NCBI RefSeq assembly: GCF_900105905.1
Contig: NZ_FNSV01000005.1
Coordinates: forward strand, 8,513,501-8,577,500
Source: Rhodococcus koreensis
Lineage (GTDB): Bacteria > Actinomycetota > Actinomycetes > Mycobacteriales > Mycobacteriaceae
DNA: 64,000 bases
Direction of reading: 5' to 3'
The position numbers and the translations under genes were made by a program. The notes beneath the pieces were generated by a model. That model searched no databases, was not told the origin of the DNA, and saw only the letters and a program-made list of their open reading frames with translations. Positions 1-8,370 of the stretch are shown here, piece by piece (position 1 is the stretch's first letter; each line of letters starts with the position of its first letter).

Positions 1-251
1 CGCAGGTCCGATTGGCGGTCGACGCTGGGCGCCGGCGTGTCGTGAGGTTCCCTGGGCGGGCTGGCGTGGTCGACCGCTCGCAGCAGGTCGTGGGTGAGTC
101 GTCGGTAGGTGGAGAGCCATCGGTGGTCGACGGGTTCGTCGCGCAGATATGCAGTCAGGGTGGCGGTGTTCTCGCCGGTATCCAACCATCGGCGCAGGTC
201 GGTAGTGCGATCCTGGACGTGCTGCAACAAAGTGTGTGGCGAAACGGGCAT
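1..251 (-). CDS. hypothetical protein, C-terminus cut off by the window edge
   Basis: An open frame runs from an ATG (complement of 249-251) to the window edge without a stop, giving at least 83 residues. A good ribosome site (AGAGGAGA) lies just upstream of the ATG. The protein starts MPVSPHTLLQHVQDRTTDLR, is rich in Arg, Leu and Asp, and has no signal peptide or membrane segment in the visible part. I do not recognise the family. The region from 252 to 522 holds no other gene that I can support. Confidence 0.55.
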   Translation of the reverse strand, partial: MPVSPHTLLQHVQDRTTDLRRWLDTGENTATLTAYLRDEPVDHRWLSTYRRLTHDLLRAVDHASPPREPHDTPAPSVDRQSDL

Positions 252-522
252 CGAGTCTCCTCTGGTACGGAATTCCCTTCGGCGAGAATGAATTTCACGT
301 GGCGGCGAGCTTCCCGAGTCATTGTTGCCTATGCAGGTGTCCGATGCTGGTGTTTCCCGGTCTGTGCCGCCACAGTCGGGAGTCGGACCGACTCGTGACT
401 GCCGATGGCTGATCAGTCCATCGGCGTCGGAAAACTTGCCCAACTCCGGTTCCGTCGCGGTGGTACCGGGCGGACAATCGATGGGTACGAGATCAAGCCC
501 ATGACCGAGAAGGAGTGGAGCC

Positions 523-711
523 GTGAACCGGACAGACCTCCCACAGACACTGCGGAGATCATCGAAGGAGGTGCAGGCCGCTTTCGCCACAGCGCACGAG
601 ACAGCCGTTCGGCGGTACGGCGAGGGCGAGGAGGCTCAACGTGCGGCATACGGCGAGCTCAAACAATCTTTCGAGCTCGTGACGGACCACTGGGTGCCCA
701 AGCAGGACTGA
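523..711 (+). CDS. chaB: ChaB family small protein
   Basis: This 62-residue protein has the ChaB pattern: an N-terminal DLPQTLRRS, a central AxxxFAxAHETAxxRYG segment, then AAYxxLKxSFE and a closing DHWVPK. In Enterobacteria ChaB is linked to the ChaA cation antiporter, but actinobacterial members are usually orphan soluble proteins of unknown role. The start is GTG; the purine-rich AGGAGTGGAG directly upstream is a convincing ribosome site, and the ATG at 501 is in another frame. It converges with the GntR gene across an inverted repeat. Family is likely; function is unknown. Confidence 0.75.
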   Translation: MNRTDLPQTLRRSSKEVQAAFATAHETAVRRYGEGEEAQRAAYGELKQSFELVTDHWVPKQD

Positions 712-716
712 TGTCG

Positions 717-766
717 CACCCGTGAGTACTTGTTAACCGCCGGACGTTGATAAGTACTCACGGGTG
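717..766. terminator. large inverted repeat between convergent genes
   Basis: CACCCGTGAGTACT (717-730) is exactly complementary to 753-766, giving a 14-bp stem with a 22-base loop. It sits between the stop codons of chaB and the GntR gene, so it is most simply a two-way terminator. There is no T-run, as is usual in high-GC actinobacteria. The loop is longer than usual. Confidence 0.6.
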
Positions 767-774
767 GGTGTGCC

Positions 775-1500
775 TCAGACGACGGCAGACCAGATCTCGT
801 CGACGGATCGATCGGACGCCTCGGTGCGGAGAGCCTGTGCGACGAGCAGGCGTCCGGTGTTCTCCAGGTGCCTACGCATCGCGGCTTCTGCCTCGTCGGA
901 ATCACCTGCGATGATCGCGTCGATGACGGGTGCGTGCTCGTCGTCGATGTCGGTGAGCGTTCTGGTCTTGTCGGCGGTGTTGGCCCCGAGCAGTCGGGTG
1001 GTCTCGCGCAATGTCTTGACGATCGCCCGGGCCCGGCTGTTGTCGGCGGCGTCGAGGATCATGTCGTGAAGCCCGAGGTCATGGTGGGCGAACTGGTGTT
1101 CGTCGCCGACAGCGGCCGCGTCCCGCATCAGGCGTTGCTGGCGTAGTAATGCGTCCGACAGGGTGGGGTCGGATGCGGTCGCGGCCTTGCGGACGGCGGG
1201 AAGTTCCAGCGCCAATCGGACTGCGAAGATCTCGGCGATCTCCTTGGGCTGGGGGAGCAGAATGCGGAACCCCTGCCGAGCCTCGAACTTGATGAGTCCC
1301 ACTTCTTCGAGACGGAGCAGCGCGTCGCGCACGGGGGTGCGGGAGATGCCGAGGCCCTCGGCGAGTTGGTAGACCGAATACTTCACTCCCGGCTTCATGC
1401 GGCCGTCGTCGATGGCGGCCCGCACGGCGGCGATGGCCTGCTCCATCCGTCGTCCTGCGAACGGGGTGAGCGGTTCGAGTTCGAGCGCTTCGTCTGCCAC
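775..1500 (-). CDS. GntR family regulator, FCD (FadR/VanR) subfamily
   Basis: This 241-residue transcription factor has an N-terminal winged helix (about residues 14-80, with YQLAEGLGISRTPVRDALLRL as recognition region) and a C-terminal FCD ligand domain. Likely metal ligands are the Asp of HHDLGLHDM and the His residues of DDEHAPVIDAI and MRRHLENT. The chosen GTG start lies outside the upstream operator; longer in-frame starts would run through it. It is divergent from the FAD/Fe-S dehydrogenase, and the intervening DNA has two copies of TAGCATGCTA, with a third before the permease. It probably represses these genes until a pathway acid binds. The ligand is not known; 2-hydroxyglutarate or a related acid is my guess. 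Confidence 0.88.
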   Translation of the reverse strand: MADEALELEPLTPFAGRRMEQAIAAVRAAIDDGRMKPGVKYSVYQLAEGLGISRTPVRDALLRLEEVGLIKFEARQGFRILLPQPKEIAEIFAVRLALELPAVRKAATASDPTLSDALLRQQRLMRDAAAVGDEHQFAHHDLGLHDMILDAADNSRARAIVKTLRETTRLLGANTADKTRTLTDIDDEHAPVIDAIIAGDSDEAEAAMRRHLENTGRLLVAQALRTEASDRSVDEIWSAVV

Positions 1501-1529
1501 CCGATCACTGTAACAACACAGGGCTGTTC

Positions 1530-1559
1530 GTAGCATGCTAGGAGCATGTAGCATGCTAC
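1530..1559. promoter_or_regulatory. tandem palindromic operator, probably for the adjacent GntR protein
   Basis: The palindrome TAGCATGCTA occurs at 1531-1540 and 1549-1558, centres 18 bp apart (about two helical turns). The second extends to GTAGCATGCTAC. The pair lies between the divergent regulator and dehydrogenase genes and overlaps the 5' end of the latter's reading frame. A third copy is at 6015-6024. Assignment to the GntR protein is by position only. Confidence 0.72.
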
Positions 1560-1561
1560 GA

Positions 1562-4402
1562 ATGATCACCGCTGAATCACTGGCCGCTGAGCTGCGCAGT
1601 TCTGGAGTGAGCGATGTTCTCTCCGACGGCACGACCCGCGCCGCCTATTCGTCCGACGCGTCCCTGTACCGGGTGCGACCGCTGGTCGTCGCGCGGCCGC
1701 GACACGCCGACGAGGTCGCGGCGGCCCTCGCGGTGTGCCGCCGGGAGGGCGTGCCCCTGACTTCGCGCGGCGGTGGCACGTCCGTCGCCGGCAACGCGGT
1801 CGGGACGGGACTGATCCTGGACTTCAGCCGGCACATGAACCGGGTGCTCTCGATCGACACGGACGCACAGACTGCGACAGTGGAGCCGGGCACGATCCAG
1901 ATGGTGCTGCAGCAGGCCGTGGCACCGCACGGCCTGCGATTCGGGCCCGATCCGTCGACCTCCACCCGCTGCACGATCGGCGGCATGATCGGCAACAACG
2001 CGTGCGGGTCCCGCACCCTCGGATACGGCCGGACCTCGGACAATGTGACGGGCCTACACGTGCTCACCGGAACCGGGGAGTCGCTGCAACTGGGCGCGGC
2101 GGGCGAGCTGACGGCATCCCCGGCGCTGAGTGCATTGCAGCAGGTCACCCGCGGCGGCTTGGCGACCATCCGCACCGAACTCGGCCAGTTCGGCCGTCAG
2201 GTGTCCGGCTACGCCCTCGAACATCTTTTGCCGGAGAACCGGTTCGACGTGACCCGCATGCTGGTCGGCACCGAGGGCACGCTCACGGTGGCGACCCGGG
2301 CCACGGTTCGGCTGGTGTCCGAGCCCGCCCACCGCGTTCTGGTCGTTCTGGGATACGCCGACATCGCGTCGGCGGGGGACGCGACCCCGTTGGTGCTGAA
2401 GTTCGATCCGACGGCCTGCGAGGGGATCGATTCCCGGATCGTCGACGTCGTCCGTGAACGCCGCGGCCAGGGCGCGGTGCCGCCACTGCCTACGGGGGCG
2501 GCCTGGCTGTTCGTCGAGGTGGTCGGCGAAGACCTCGACGAGACGATCGCCCGGGCCCAGCAGGTCGGACGCGACTGCGGAGCCGTCGACAGCCTCGTCG
2601 TCACCGACGCCGCCCGCACGGCCGAGTTGTGGCGGATCCGGGCCGACGGGGCCGGGCTCGCCGGGCGCAGCCCCGCCGGACTGCCCGCGCACGCGGGGTG
2701 GGAGGACGCGGCAGTGCCACCAGCGATGCTGGGCAACTACCTCCGCGATTTCGATGCGCTGATGAACGAATACAACGTCACCGGCCTGCCGTACGGGCAT
2801 TTCGGCGACGGTTGCCTGCACGTGCGCATCGACTGGCCGCTCGACGAGCCCGGCGGCAGCGGCATCTTCCGGGAGTTCCTGGTGGCGGCAAGCACACTGG
2901 TCGCCGGCTACGGCGGTTCGCTGTCGGGTGAGCACGGTGACGGCCGCGCCCGCAGCGAACTCCTCCCGCTGATGTACTCACCGGACGCGATGACACTCTT
3001 CGCCGCCGTCAAGCACGTCTTCGACCCGGACAACATCCTCAACCCGGGTGTCGTCGTCGACCCCCGCCCGGTCGATGCGGACCTGCGCATCCCCGCCGCC
3101 CCGCTCGTGCGCCGCCAACTCGCGATGGCCTATCACCACGACGACGGCGACTTCACCCAGGCCGTGCACCGCTGCACCGGCGTCGGAAAGTGCCGGGCCG
3201 ACAACACCGCCACCGGGGGTGTGATGTGCCCGTCGTATCAGGCGACACGGGAGGAGAAGGACTCCACCCGCGGCCGCGCGCGCGTCCTGCAGGAAATGAT
3301 CAACGGCACCGCCGTCGACGGAGGCTGGCGTTCGCCGGAGGTCCACGACGCCCTCGACCTGTGCCTGTCCTGCAAGGGATGTTCCTCGGACTGCCCGACC
3401 GGGGTCGACATGGCCGCGTTCAAATCCGAAGTGCTGCACCAGAGCTACAAGGGTCGCATCCGCCCTGCCTCCCACTACTCGCTGGGGTGGCTTCCGCGCT
3501 GGGCGAAGATCGCCAGCCGTGCCCCCGGTCCGGTCAACGCCATGATGCGCGTTCCCGGCATCGGACCGATGGCGTTGTCGTCGGCCGGAGTGGACAGGCG
3601 CCGCACCATCCCCCCGTTCGCGAAGCAGACGTTCCGATCCTGGTTCAAGGCCACCGAGAACGACCGTGCCACCACCGGTGACCCGGTGCTGCTGTTCGTG
3701 GACTCGTTCACCAACTACTTCACCCCCGAGGTCGGGCACGCCACCGTGCGGGTGCTCGAGGCTGCCGGTTACCGACCTCAGTTGACCGACACGCAGCAGT
3801 GCTGCGGACTGACCTGGATCTCGACCGGTCAACTCACCGCGGCGAAGAAGATCCTCGGACGCACCGTCGACGCACTGTCCGGCAGCGCCGCGGCCGGAAT
3901 CCCGATCGTCGGCATGGAGCCGTCCTGCACCGGGGTCCTGCGTTCAGACGCCGCGGAACTGCTGGGCAGGGCGACCGCTGACCCGGTCGCCGAGGCCACC
4001 CGCACCCTGGCGGAACTGTTGACGGACCGAGGGTGGGAACCGCCGTCACTCGAAGGCAAATCCATTGTCGCGCAGCCGCACTGCCACCACCATTCGGTGA
4101 TGGGGTGGAGTCCGGACGCGCAGCTCCTCGAGAAGGCCGGTGCGCAGGTGCAGCGGTTGGGTGGATGCTGCGGCCTGGCCGGGAACTTCGGCGTCGAGAA
4201 GGGGCACTATGAGGTGTCGGTGGCCGTCGCAGAACAGCAGCTTCTCCCCGCCGTGGCCGGAGCCGATGCCGACACCACCATCCTCGCGGACGGATACTCC
4301 TGCCGAACCCAGCTCGCTGATCTGACCGATCGCCGCGGTGACCACCTGGCGCAGCTGCTCGCCGCGCAGCTCGACGCGGACCGTGCGCGCAGACGGGACT
4401 GA
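1562..4402 (+). CDS. FAD/Fe-S D-2-hydroxyacid dehydrogenase, probably D-2-hydroxyglutarate dehydrogenase (YdiJ/DLD type)
   Basis: This 946-residue protein fuses a GlcD-like flavoprotein to a GlcF-like iron-sulfur part. An FAD_binding_4 domain (about 40-240, with TSRGGGTSVAGNAVG) is followed by an FAD-oxidase C domain (to about 520, with HFGDGCLH and GSLSGEHGDGRARSEL), two ferredoxin-like cysteine clusters (near CTGVGKC and CLSCKGCSSDCP) and two CCG motifs (CCGLTW, CCGLAGNFG). E. coli YdiJ and its Pseudomonas relative oxidise D-2-hydroxyglutarate to 2-oxoglutarate, the product expected from the HglS-type gene downstream. D-lactate or glycolate are alternatives. I place the start at the ATG at 1562; two earlier ATGs lie inside the operator. 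No clear ribosome site is visible, so the mRNA may be leaderless. Confidence 0.85.
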   Translation: MITAESLAAELRSSGVSDVLSDGTTRAAYSSDASLYRVRPLVVARPRHADEVAAALAVCRREGVPLTSRGGGTSVAGNAVGTGLILDFSRHMNRVLSIDTDAQTATVEPGTIQMVLQQAVAPHGLRFGPDPSTSTRCTIGGMIGNNACGSRTLGYGRTSDNVTGLHVLTGTGESLQLGAAGELTASPALSALQQVTRGGLATIRTELGQFGRQVSGYALEHLLPENRFDVTRMLVGTEGTLTVATRATVRLVSEPAHRVLVVLGYADIASAGDATPLVLKFDPTACEGIDSRIVDVVRERRGQGAVPPLPTGAAWLFVEVVGEDLDETIARAQQVGRDCGAVDSLVVTDAARTAELWRIRADGAGLAGRSPAGLPAHAGWEDAAVPPAMLGNYLRDFDALMNEYNVTGLPYGHFGDGCLHVRIDWPLDEPGGSGIFREFLVAASTLVAGYGGSLSGEHGDGRARSELLPLMYSPDAMTLFAAVKHVFDPDNILNPGVVVDPRPVDADLRIPAAPLVRRQLAMAYHHDDGDFTQAVHRCTGVGKCRADNTATGGVMCPSYQATREEKDSTRGRARVLQEMINGTAVDGGWRSPEVHDALDLCLSCKGCSSDCPTGVDMAAFKSEVLHQSYKGRIRPASHYSLGWLPRWAKIASRAPGPVNAMMRVPGIGPMALSSAGVDRRRTIPPFAKQTFRSWFKATENDRATTGDPVLLFVDSFTNYFTPEVGHATVRVLEAAGYRPQLTDTQQCCGLTWISTGQLTAAKKILGRTVDALSGSAAAGIPIVGMEPSCTGVLRSDAAELLGRATADPVAEATRTLAELLTDRGWEPPSLEGKSIVAQPHCHHHSVMGWSPDAQLLEKAGAQVQRLGGCCGLAGNFGVEKGHYEVSVAVAEQQLLPAVAGADADTTILADGYSCRTQLADLTDRRGDHLAQLLAAQLDADRARRRD

Positions 4403-4423
4403 CCTCGGATGCGCGTACGACAA

Positions 4424-4466
4424 GGGGCGGCGGCAGGAGACGGTGTGTCTCGCCTGCCGCCGCCCC
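4424..4466. terminator. bidirectional rho-independent-like hairpin
   Basis: GGGGCGGCGGCAGG (4424-4437) pairs perfectly with 4453-4466, leaving a 15-base loop. It lies between the convergent stop codons of the FAD/Fe-S dehydrogenase and the permease. Confidence 0.85.
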
Positions 4467-4471
4467 GAGCG

Positions 4472-5863
4472 CTAGTTCGTGACGGGTGCGGGGTGAGTGG
4501 TGACGGGTGGGTTGAGGCGTCGGCGGAGTCGGTAGGCGATCAACGTCGCGACAAGGGCCCCGACGCTCAGGGAGATCTGCGAGCGCGACGATTCGACGTA
4601 GAACATCGACACCAGCACGGCGAGGATGCTGCCGGCGGCGAGGATGGACAGGTAGGGGAACAGCCACATCTTCAGGCGGAGTTGGGCGACTTCGTCGCGG
4701 GTCATCAGGCCGCGCAGTTTGATCTGCGACATCGCGATCATGAGGTAGACCATCAGGATGGTGGCGCCGGAGGCGTTGAGCAGGAAGGCGAACACGGTTT
4801 CGGGGGAGAGGTAGTCGAGGCCGATGCAGGCGAAGCCGACGAGGGTTGCAAGGAGCAGCGAGTTGCGGGGGACGCCGTGCTTGTCCAGCTTTGCGATCCT
4901 CTGTGGAGCATCGCCTTTGTGCGCGAGAGTGAAAAGCATCCGCGAGGAGGTGTAGAGGCCGGAGTTCAGGCAGGAGAGTACGGCGACGAGCACCACAGCG
5001 TTCATGATGTCGGGTCCGCCGGGGATGCCCATGTGGGTGAGGGCGTCGACGAACGGCGACTGGCCGACCTTGACGTCGGTCCAGGGGACGATGATGGCGA
5101 GCAGCAGCACGGAGCCGATGTAGAAGAACCCGATGCGGGCGATCACGGAGTTGGTGGCCTTGGCGACGGCCTTCTCCGGCTCGGCGGATTCGGCGGCGGC
5201 GATGGTGGCGATTTCGGGTCCGACCATGGAGAAGACGGCGACGACGACGCCGGAGAGGATGACGGTCCAGCCGTTGGGGGTGAAGCCGCCGTGATCGGTG
5301 AGGTTGGAGAAGTCGGCGGAATGGCTCGGCCACAGGCCGAAGACGTAGGCGGCACCGAGGGCGAGGAACAGCAGGATCGCGGCGACCTTGATGCCTGCGA
5401 ACCAGTATTCGAACTCGCCGAAGTTGCGGACGGAGCGGAGGTTCGTGGCGACCATGGCCAACAGCAGGACGACCGCCATCACCCAGGAGGGCAGGTCGAT
5501 CCAGCGTTGCAGCAGTTTGCCGCCGATGACGGCTTCGGCGCCGACCGCGACGACCCAGAAGAACCAGTACAGCCAGCCGGTGGTGAAGCCGGCCCACCCC
5601 CCGAAGGCCTTGCGGGCATATCCGGCGAACGATCCGGTCGACGGGTTGGTGGTGGCCATTTCGCCGAGCATGCGCATCACGAGGACGATGACGACACCGG
5701 TGATGGCGTAGGACACGAATGCCGCAGGGCCGGAGGTGTGCAGCAGGGCGCTCGAACCGACGAAGAGGCCGGCGCCGATGACACCTCCGATCGCGATCAT
5801 GGTGAGGTGCCGTTGTTTCAGAGACTTCTGCAACGTCTCGGGCGGTTGTTCGAGAGTGGACAT
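4472..5863 (-). CDS. APC-family amino acid permease (GABA permease/AAT type)
   Basis: This 463-residue inner-membrane transporter has the N-terminal signature of the amino-acid transporter family: LKQRHLTMIAIGGVIGAGLF, then PSTGSFAGYARKAFGGWAGF and WLYWFFWV. About twelve hydrophobic segments follow, and a basic cytoplasmic tail ends the protein. GabP, LysP and AnsP belong to this family. I chose MSTLEQPPETLQ as start because it fits the family length; the open frame continues another 56 codons through the operator. The TAGCATGCTA box at 6015-6024 suggests co-regulation with the dehydrogenase. Given the neighbours, lysine, pipecolate or 2-aminoadipate is a plausible substrate, but this is inference. 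Confidence 0.88.
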   Translation of the reverse strand: MSTLEQPPETLQKSLKQRHLTMIAIGGVIGAGLFVGSSALLHTSGPAAFVSYAITGVVIVLVMRMLGEMATTNPSTGSFAGYARKAFGGWAGFTTGWLYWFFWVVAVGAEAVIGGKLLQRWIDLPSWVMAVVLLLAMVATNLRSVRNFGEFEYWFAGIKVAAILLFLALGAAYVFGLWPSHSADFSNLTDHGGFTPNGWTVILSGVVVAVFSMVGPEIATIAAAESAEPEKAVAKATNSVIARIGFFYIGSVLLLAIIVPWTDVKVGQSPFVDALTHMGIPGGPDIMNAVVLVAVLSCLNSGLYTSSRMLFTLAHKGDAPQRIAKLDKHGVPRNSLLLATLVGFACIGLDYLSPETVFAFLLNASGATILMVYLMIAMSQIKLRGLMTRDEVAQLRLKMWLFPYLSILAAGSILAVLVSMFYVESSRSQISLSVGALVATLIAYRLRRRLNPPVTTHPAPVTN

Positions 5864-6013
5864 CACACGCTCCAAAGGTCGAGTCGGACACGAGGGCGTC
5901 AGGCGCGATCCGTTCCGCGGTGGTGGGACGCTCTGACAGAGGAAGTGCCGAGGGCGGGGCCTGGCGAGGTGGCGAACTTCCGTTCGTGTGTGACCAACGT
6001 AACGGCGCAACAC

Positions 6014-6025
6014 GTAGCATGCTAG
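6014..6025. promoter_or_regulatory. third copy of the GntR-type palindrome
   Basis: GTAGCATGCTAG is identical to 1530-1541. It lies about 150 bp before the permease start and about 110 bp before the PucR-type gene, so it could serve either divergent promoter. Confidence 0.68.
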
Positions 6026-6134
6026 GGACAAGTGTCAGAACTTTTCGCCCCGTCAGTCAGACACTTGTATGGCCGACGCGGGATGATCGCCGTACGTATC
6101 GCCCACGAAACACGCTGTTCACGGAGATGATGAA

Positions 6135-7265
6135 GTGACGCTCGACGAAGTGGTTACCGAGGTGGCCGAACGACTGTCGGCATCAGTCGTCCTGGTCGAC
6201 CGGGCGTTCTCGCTGATGGCTTACAGCACCCAGTCGCCGGGTGTCGACAGGGATCGGGTGCAGTCGATCCTCACCCGGAGTTGCCCGCCGGAAGCGCGCG
6301 CGTGGTACGAAAGCTTCGGGATTGCCGATACCGCACGCCCGGTGATCACGCCAGAGAATCCGGATATTGAAGCGTCGTCGCGGATCTGTCTTCCGGCTCG
6401 CTACGCAGGCGCGGCGTACGGATATCTGTTCGTCCTGCCGGATGAGAACAGCGCCGTGTCCGACGGCGATCTCACCGCCGCAATGTCCCTGGCCGGCCAG
6501 GCCGGCGCGCAACTCGCACACACCGCCCGGGGTCGTGACGATATGGCGGTCGCCGTCGCAGACCTCCTCGAAGGCGACCGAAAGGCTTTCGCCCGTGCGA
6601 TTACTCGCATCGAAGACTCCGGGCTCTTTCCGGACGGTGGCGCGTTGACCGTGCTGGCCGTCGACGGGCTCCTGCCCGCCCCCGGCACGCGCAGTCTGCT
6701 GGCGCCGATCGGATCGCTGACCGCCGTCATGGTGCCCGCGGCGGAAGGCGCCGTCGACCCTGTCCGGTCCGTTGCCGAAAGCGGTGCGGGTGCCGGTGCT
6801 CTGGTCGGAGTGGGAGGTTCGTATCGGGGACTGCGTTCGGCCCGGCGGAGTTGGCAGCAAGCCAAGCTGGGTGCCCGGATCGCCCGGCACGACGAGTCGA
6901 CGGGACCGATCGCCTACTGGGAAGAACTCGGCATCTACCGGCTGGCGTCGTGCGGGCCCACCGGCGCCCTCGCCGATGCGGTCCTCACGCCGTCGGTGCG
7001 GGCCCTGCTCGACCACCGCAACGTCGACCTGCTCGCCACCGCCCAGACGTATCTCGACCGGGCGGGCGATACCGCCGCCACCGCCGCGATCCTCGGCATC
7101 CACCGTCAGACCCTGTACTACCGGCTCGCGAAGATCGAGGAGGTCTCCGGCCTCGACCTGTCGGTGGGCGCGCAGCGACTCGAGTTGCACGTCGGTCTCA
7201 CGCTGGGACGCTTCATCTTCGAGCACCAGGGTGTACGGGACACCTCCATCGGGCAGGAGAACTGA
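6135..7265 (+). CDS. PucR/CdaR-type transcriptional regulator
   Basis: This 376-residue protein has a C-terminal PucR helix-turn-helix (LLDHRNVDLLATAQTYLD through AILGIHRQTLYYRLAKIEEV, about residues 295-350) and an N-terminal region resembling a GAF-like sensor. The middle (SYRGLRSARRSWQQAKLGARIA) matches the GGDEF-like segment common in this family. Members usually activate amino-acid, purine or hydroxyacid catabolic genes. The start is a GTG close to the preceding ATGATGAAG. It is divergent from the permease and convergent with the LysR gene, so it probably belongs to the same catabolic block. Ligand and targets are not evident. Confidence 0.82.
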   Translation: MTLDEVVTEVAERLSASVVLVDRAFSLMAYSTQSPGVDRDRVQSILTRSCPPEARAWYESFGIADTARPVITPENPDIEASSRICLPARYAGAAYGYLFVLPDENSAVSDGDLTAAMSLAGQAGAQLAHTARGRDDMAVAVADLLEGDRKAFARAITRIEDSGLFPDGGALTVLAVDGLLPAPGTRSLLAPIGSLTAVMVPAAEGAVDPVRSVAESGAGAGALVGVGGSYRGLRSARRSWQQAKLGARIARHDESTGPIAYWEELGIYRLASCGPTGALADAVLTPSVRALLDHRNVDLLATAQTYLDRAGDTAATAAILGIHRQTLYYRLAKIEEVSGLDLSVGAQRLELHVGLTLGRFIFEHQGVRDTSIGQEN

Positions 7266-7284
7266 CTTCCTCTCGGAGGAGTCC

Positions 7285-8202
7285 TCACCGCGTCTCGGCC
7301 GTGTTCACCACGGCACGCACGATCTCGGTGACGGCGCGCACGGTGGGCCGGGTCTCCGAGCCGGCGAGGCGCAGGAGCACGATCCGCCTGCCGATCTCCT
7401 GGGTGAGGTCGACCCGGATGATCGGTACCGAGCTGTTGAGCCTGATCATCATGTCCGTGACCGGAGCCGCGCCCAGCCCCTTCGCGGCCAGTGCGAGGGA
7501 GACGGCGGTGTCGACGATTTCGTGTCGTGCGATCGGCTCGAAACCTTCCTGCCGGCACGCGATTCGGATGGCGCGACCGAACTGGGTTTCCGCGGGCGGC
7601 AGAATCCAGTTCCACTCCGCGGTCTCGCGCAGATCGATCGTGCACTCGGTGCGGATGCCGTAGGCCCCCGAGGAGACGGCGAGCCCGAATCGCTCGCTGC
7701 GCAGGGTGATCATCTCGATATCCGGAGTGCGGGGCATCGGCGAATTGGGATAGTCCAGCCCGAAGGCGACGTCGACCTGTCCGCGTTGGACCGCCAGGGC
7801 GGCCTCGTCGACGTCGAGTTCCCGGCTGCTGAGGGTGAGGAGCGGGTACTCGCGCTGCGCGGCGGCCACGACCGGCGGCAGTAGCGCGGCGGCGGTGCTG
7901 CCGAAGGTGCCGAGCAGAAGGGGCGCGGCCACGTCGTCGTGGACTGCGCGAAGCGCGTCGAGGGCGGTCTGTTCCGCGCCCAGGATCTTCACGGCGTGTT
8001 CGGCCAGGACGACGCCGGAATCGGTGAGGACGACGTTGCGTCCCATCTTGGTGACGAGTTGCGAGCCGACGGCCTTCTCCAACGCTGCGATCTGCTGCGA
8101 TACGGCGCCGGCGGTGTAGCCGAGTTCTTCGGCGACCGCGACCATCGTTCCGCGCCGGGCCAGTTCCCGGAGCGTGACGAGGTGGGCCAGACTTATATTC
8201 AT
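7285..8202 (-). CDS. LysR family transcriptional regulator
   Basis: This 305-residue protein has a normal LysR layout. Residues 1-60 form the winged helix (AHLVTLRELARRGTMVAVAEE then YTAGAVSQQIAALEKAVGSQLV) and the rest is a periplasmic-binding-like effector domain. It is transcribed divergently from the 2-oxoadipate dioxygenase gene with about 170 bp between starts, the classic arrangement for a LysR activator of the adjacent operon. The probable inducer is an intermediate such as 2-aminoadipate or 2-oxoadipate; this is inferred from context only. The ATG start is embedded in an AT-rich stretch (TTATATTCATATA) that may contain its own operator. Confidence 0.87.
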   Translation of the reverse strand: MNISLAHLVTLRELARRGTMVAVAEELGYTAGAVSQQIAALEKAVGSQLVTKMGRNVVLTDSGVVLAEHAVKILGAEQTALDALRAVHDDVAAPLLLGTFGSTAAALLPPVVAAAQREYPLLTLSSRELDVDEAALAVQRGQVDVAFGLDYPNSPMPRTPDIEMITLRSERFGLAVSSGAYGIRTECTIDLRETAEWNWILPPAETQFGRAIRIACRQEGFEPIARHEIVDTAVSLALAAKGLGAAPVTDMMIRLNSSVPIIRVDLTQEIGRRIVLLRLAGSETRPTVRAVTEIVRAVVNTAETR

Positions 8203-8370
8203 ATAGGGATCCTAAACGGTTGCGGCTAGTTTTCTTCGCTGGTGCTATTCGATCCGGCAGACCACGATGAACGAGCGGGAACGAATCGTCGAACCGGCGC
8301 ACTGTTCGAAAACCTCCGGCACACCACGACTTCGCTCTCACCCGAGCCCATCGACCCTGGAGCTGCACGC

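Noticed and set aside
1535..1561. Earlier ATG starts for the FAD/Fe-S dehydrogenase
   Set aside because: They lie inside the tandem TAGCATGCTA operator, have no ribosome site and add residues not expected in the family.
3834..6025. Very long open frames antisense or out of frame to the dehydrogenase and permease genes (for example minus 3834-6020 and plus 4409-6025)
   Set aside because: Their products are low-complexity Arg/Pro/Gly-rich strings typical of shadow frames in GC-rich DNA, and they overlap genes with clear family motifs.
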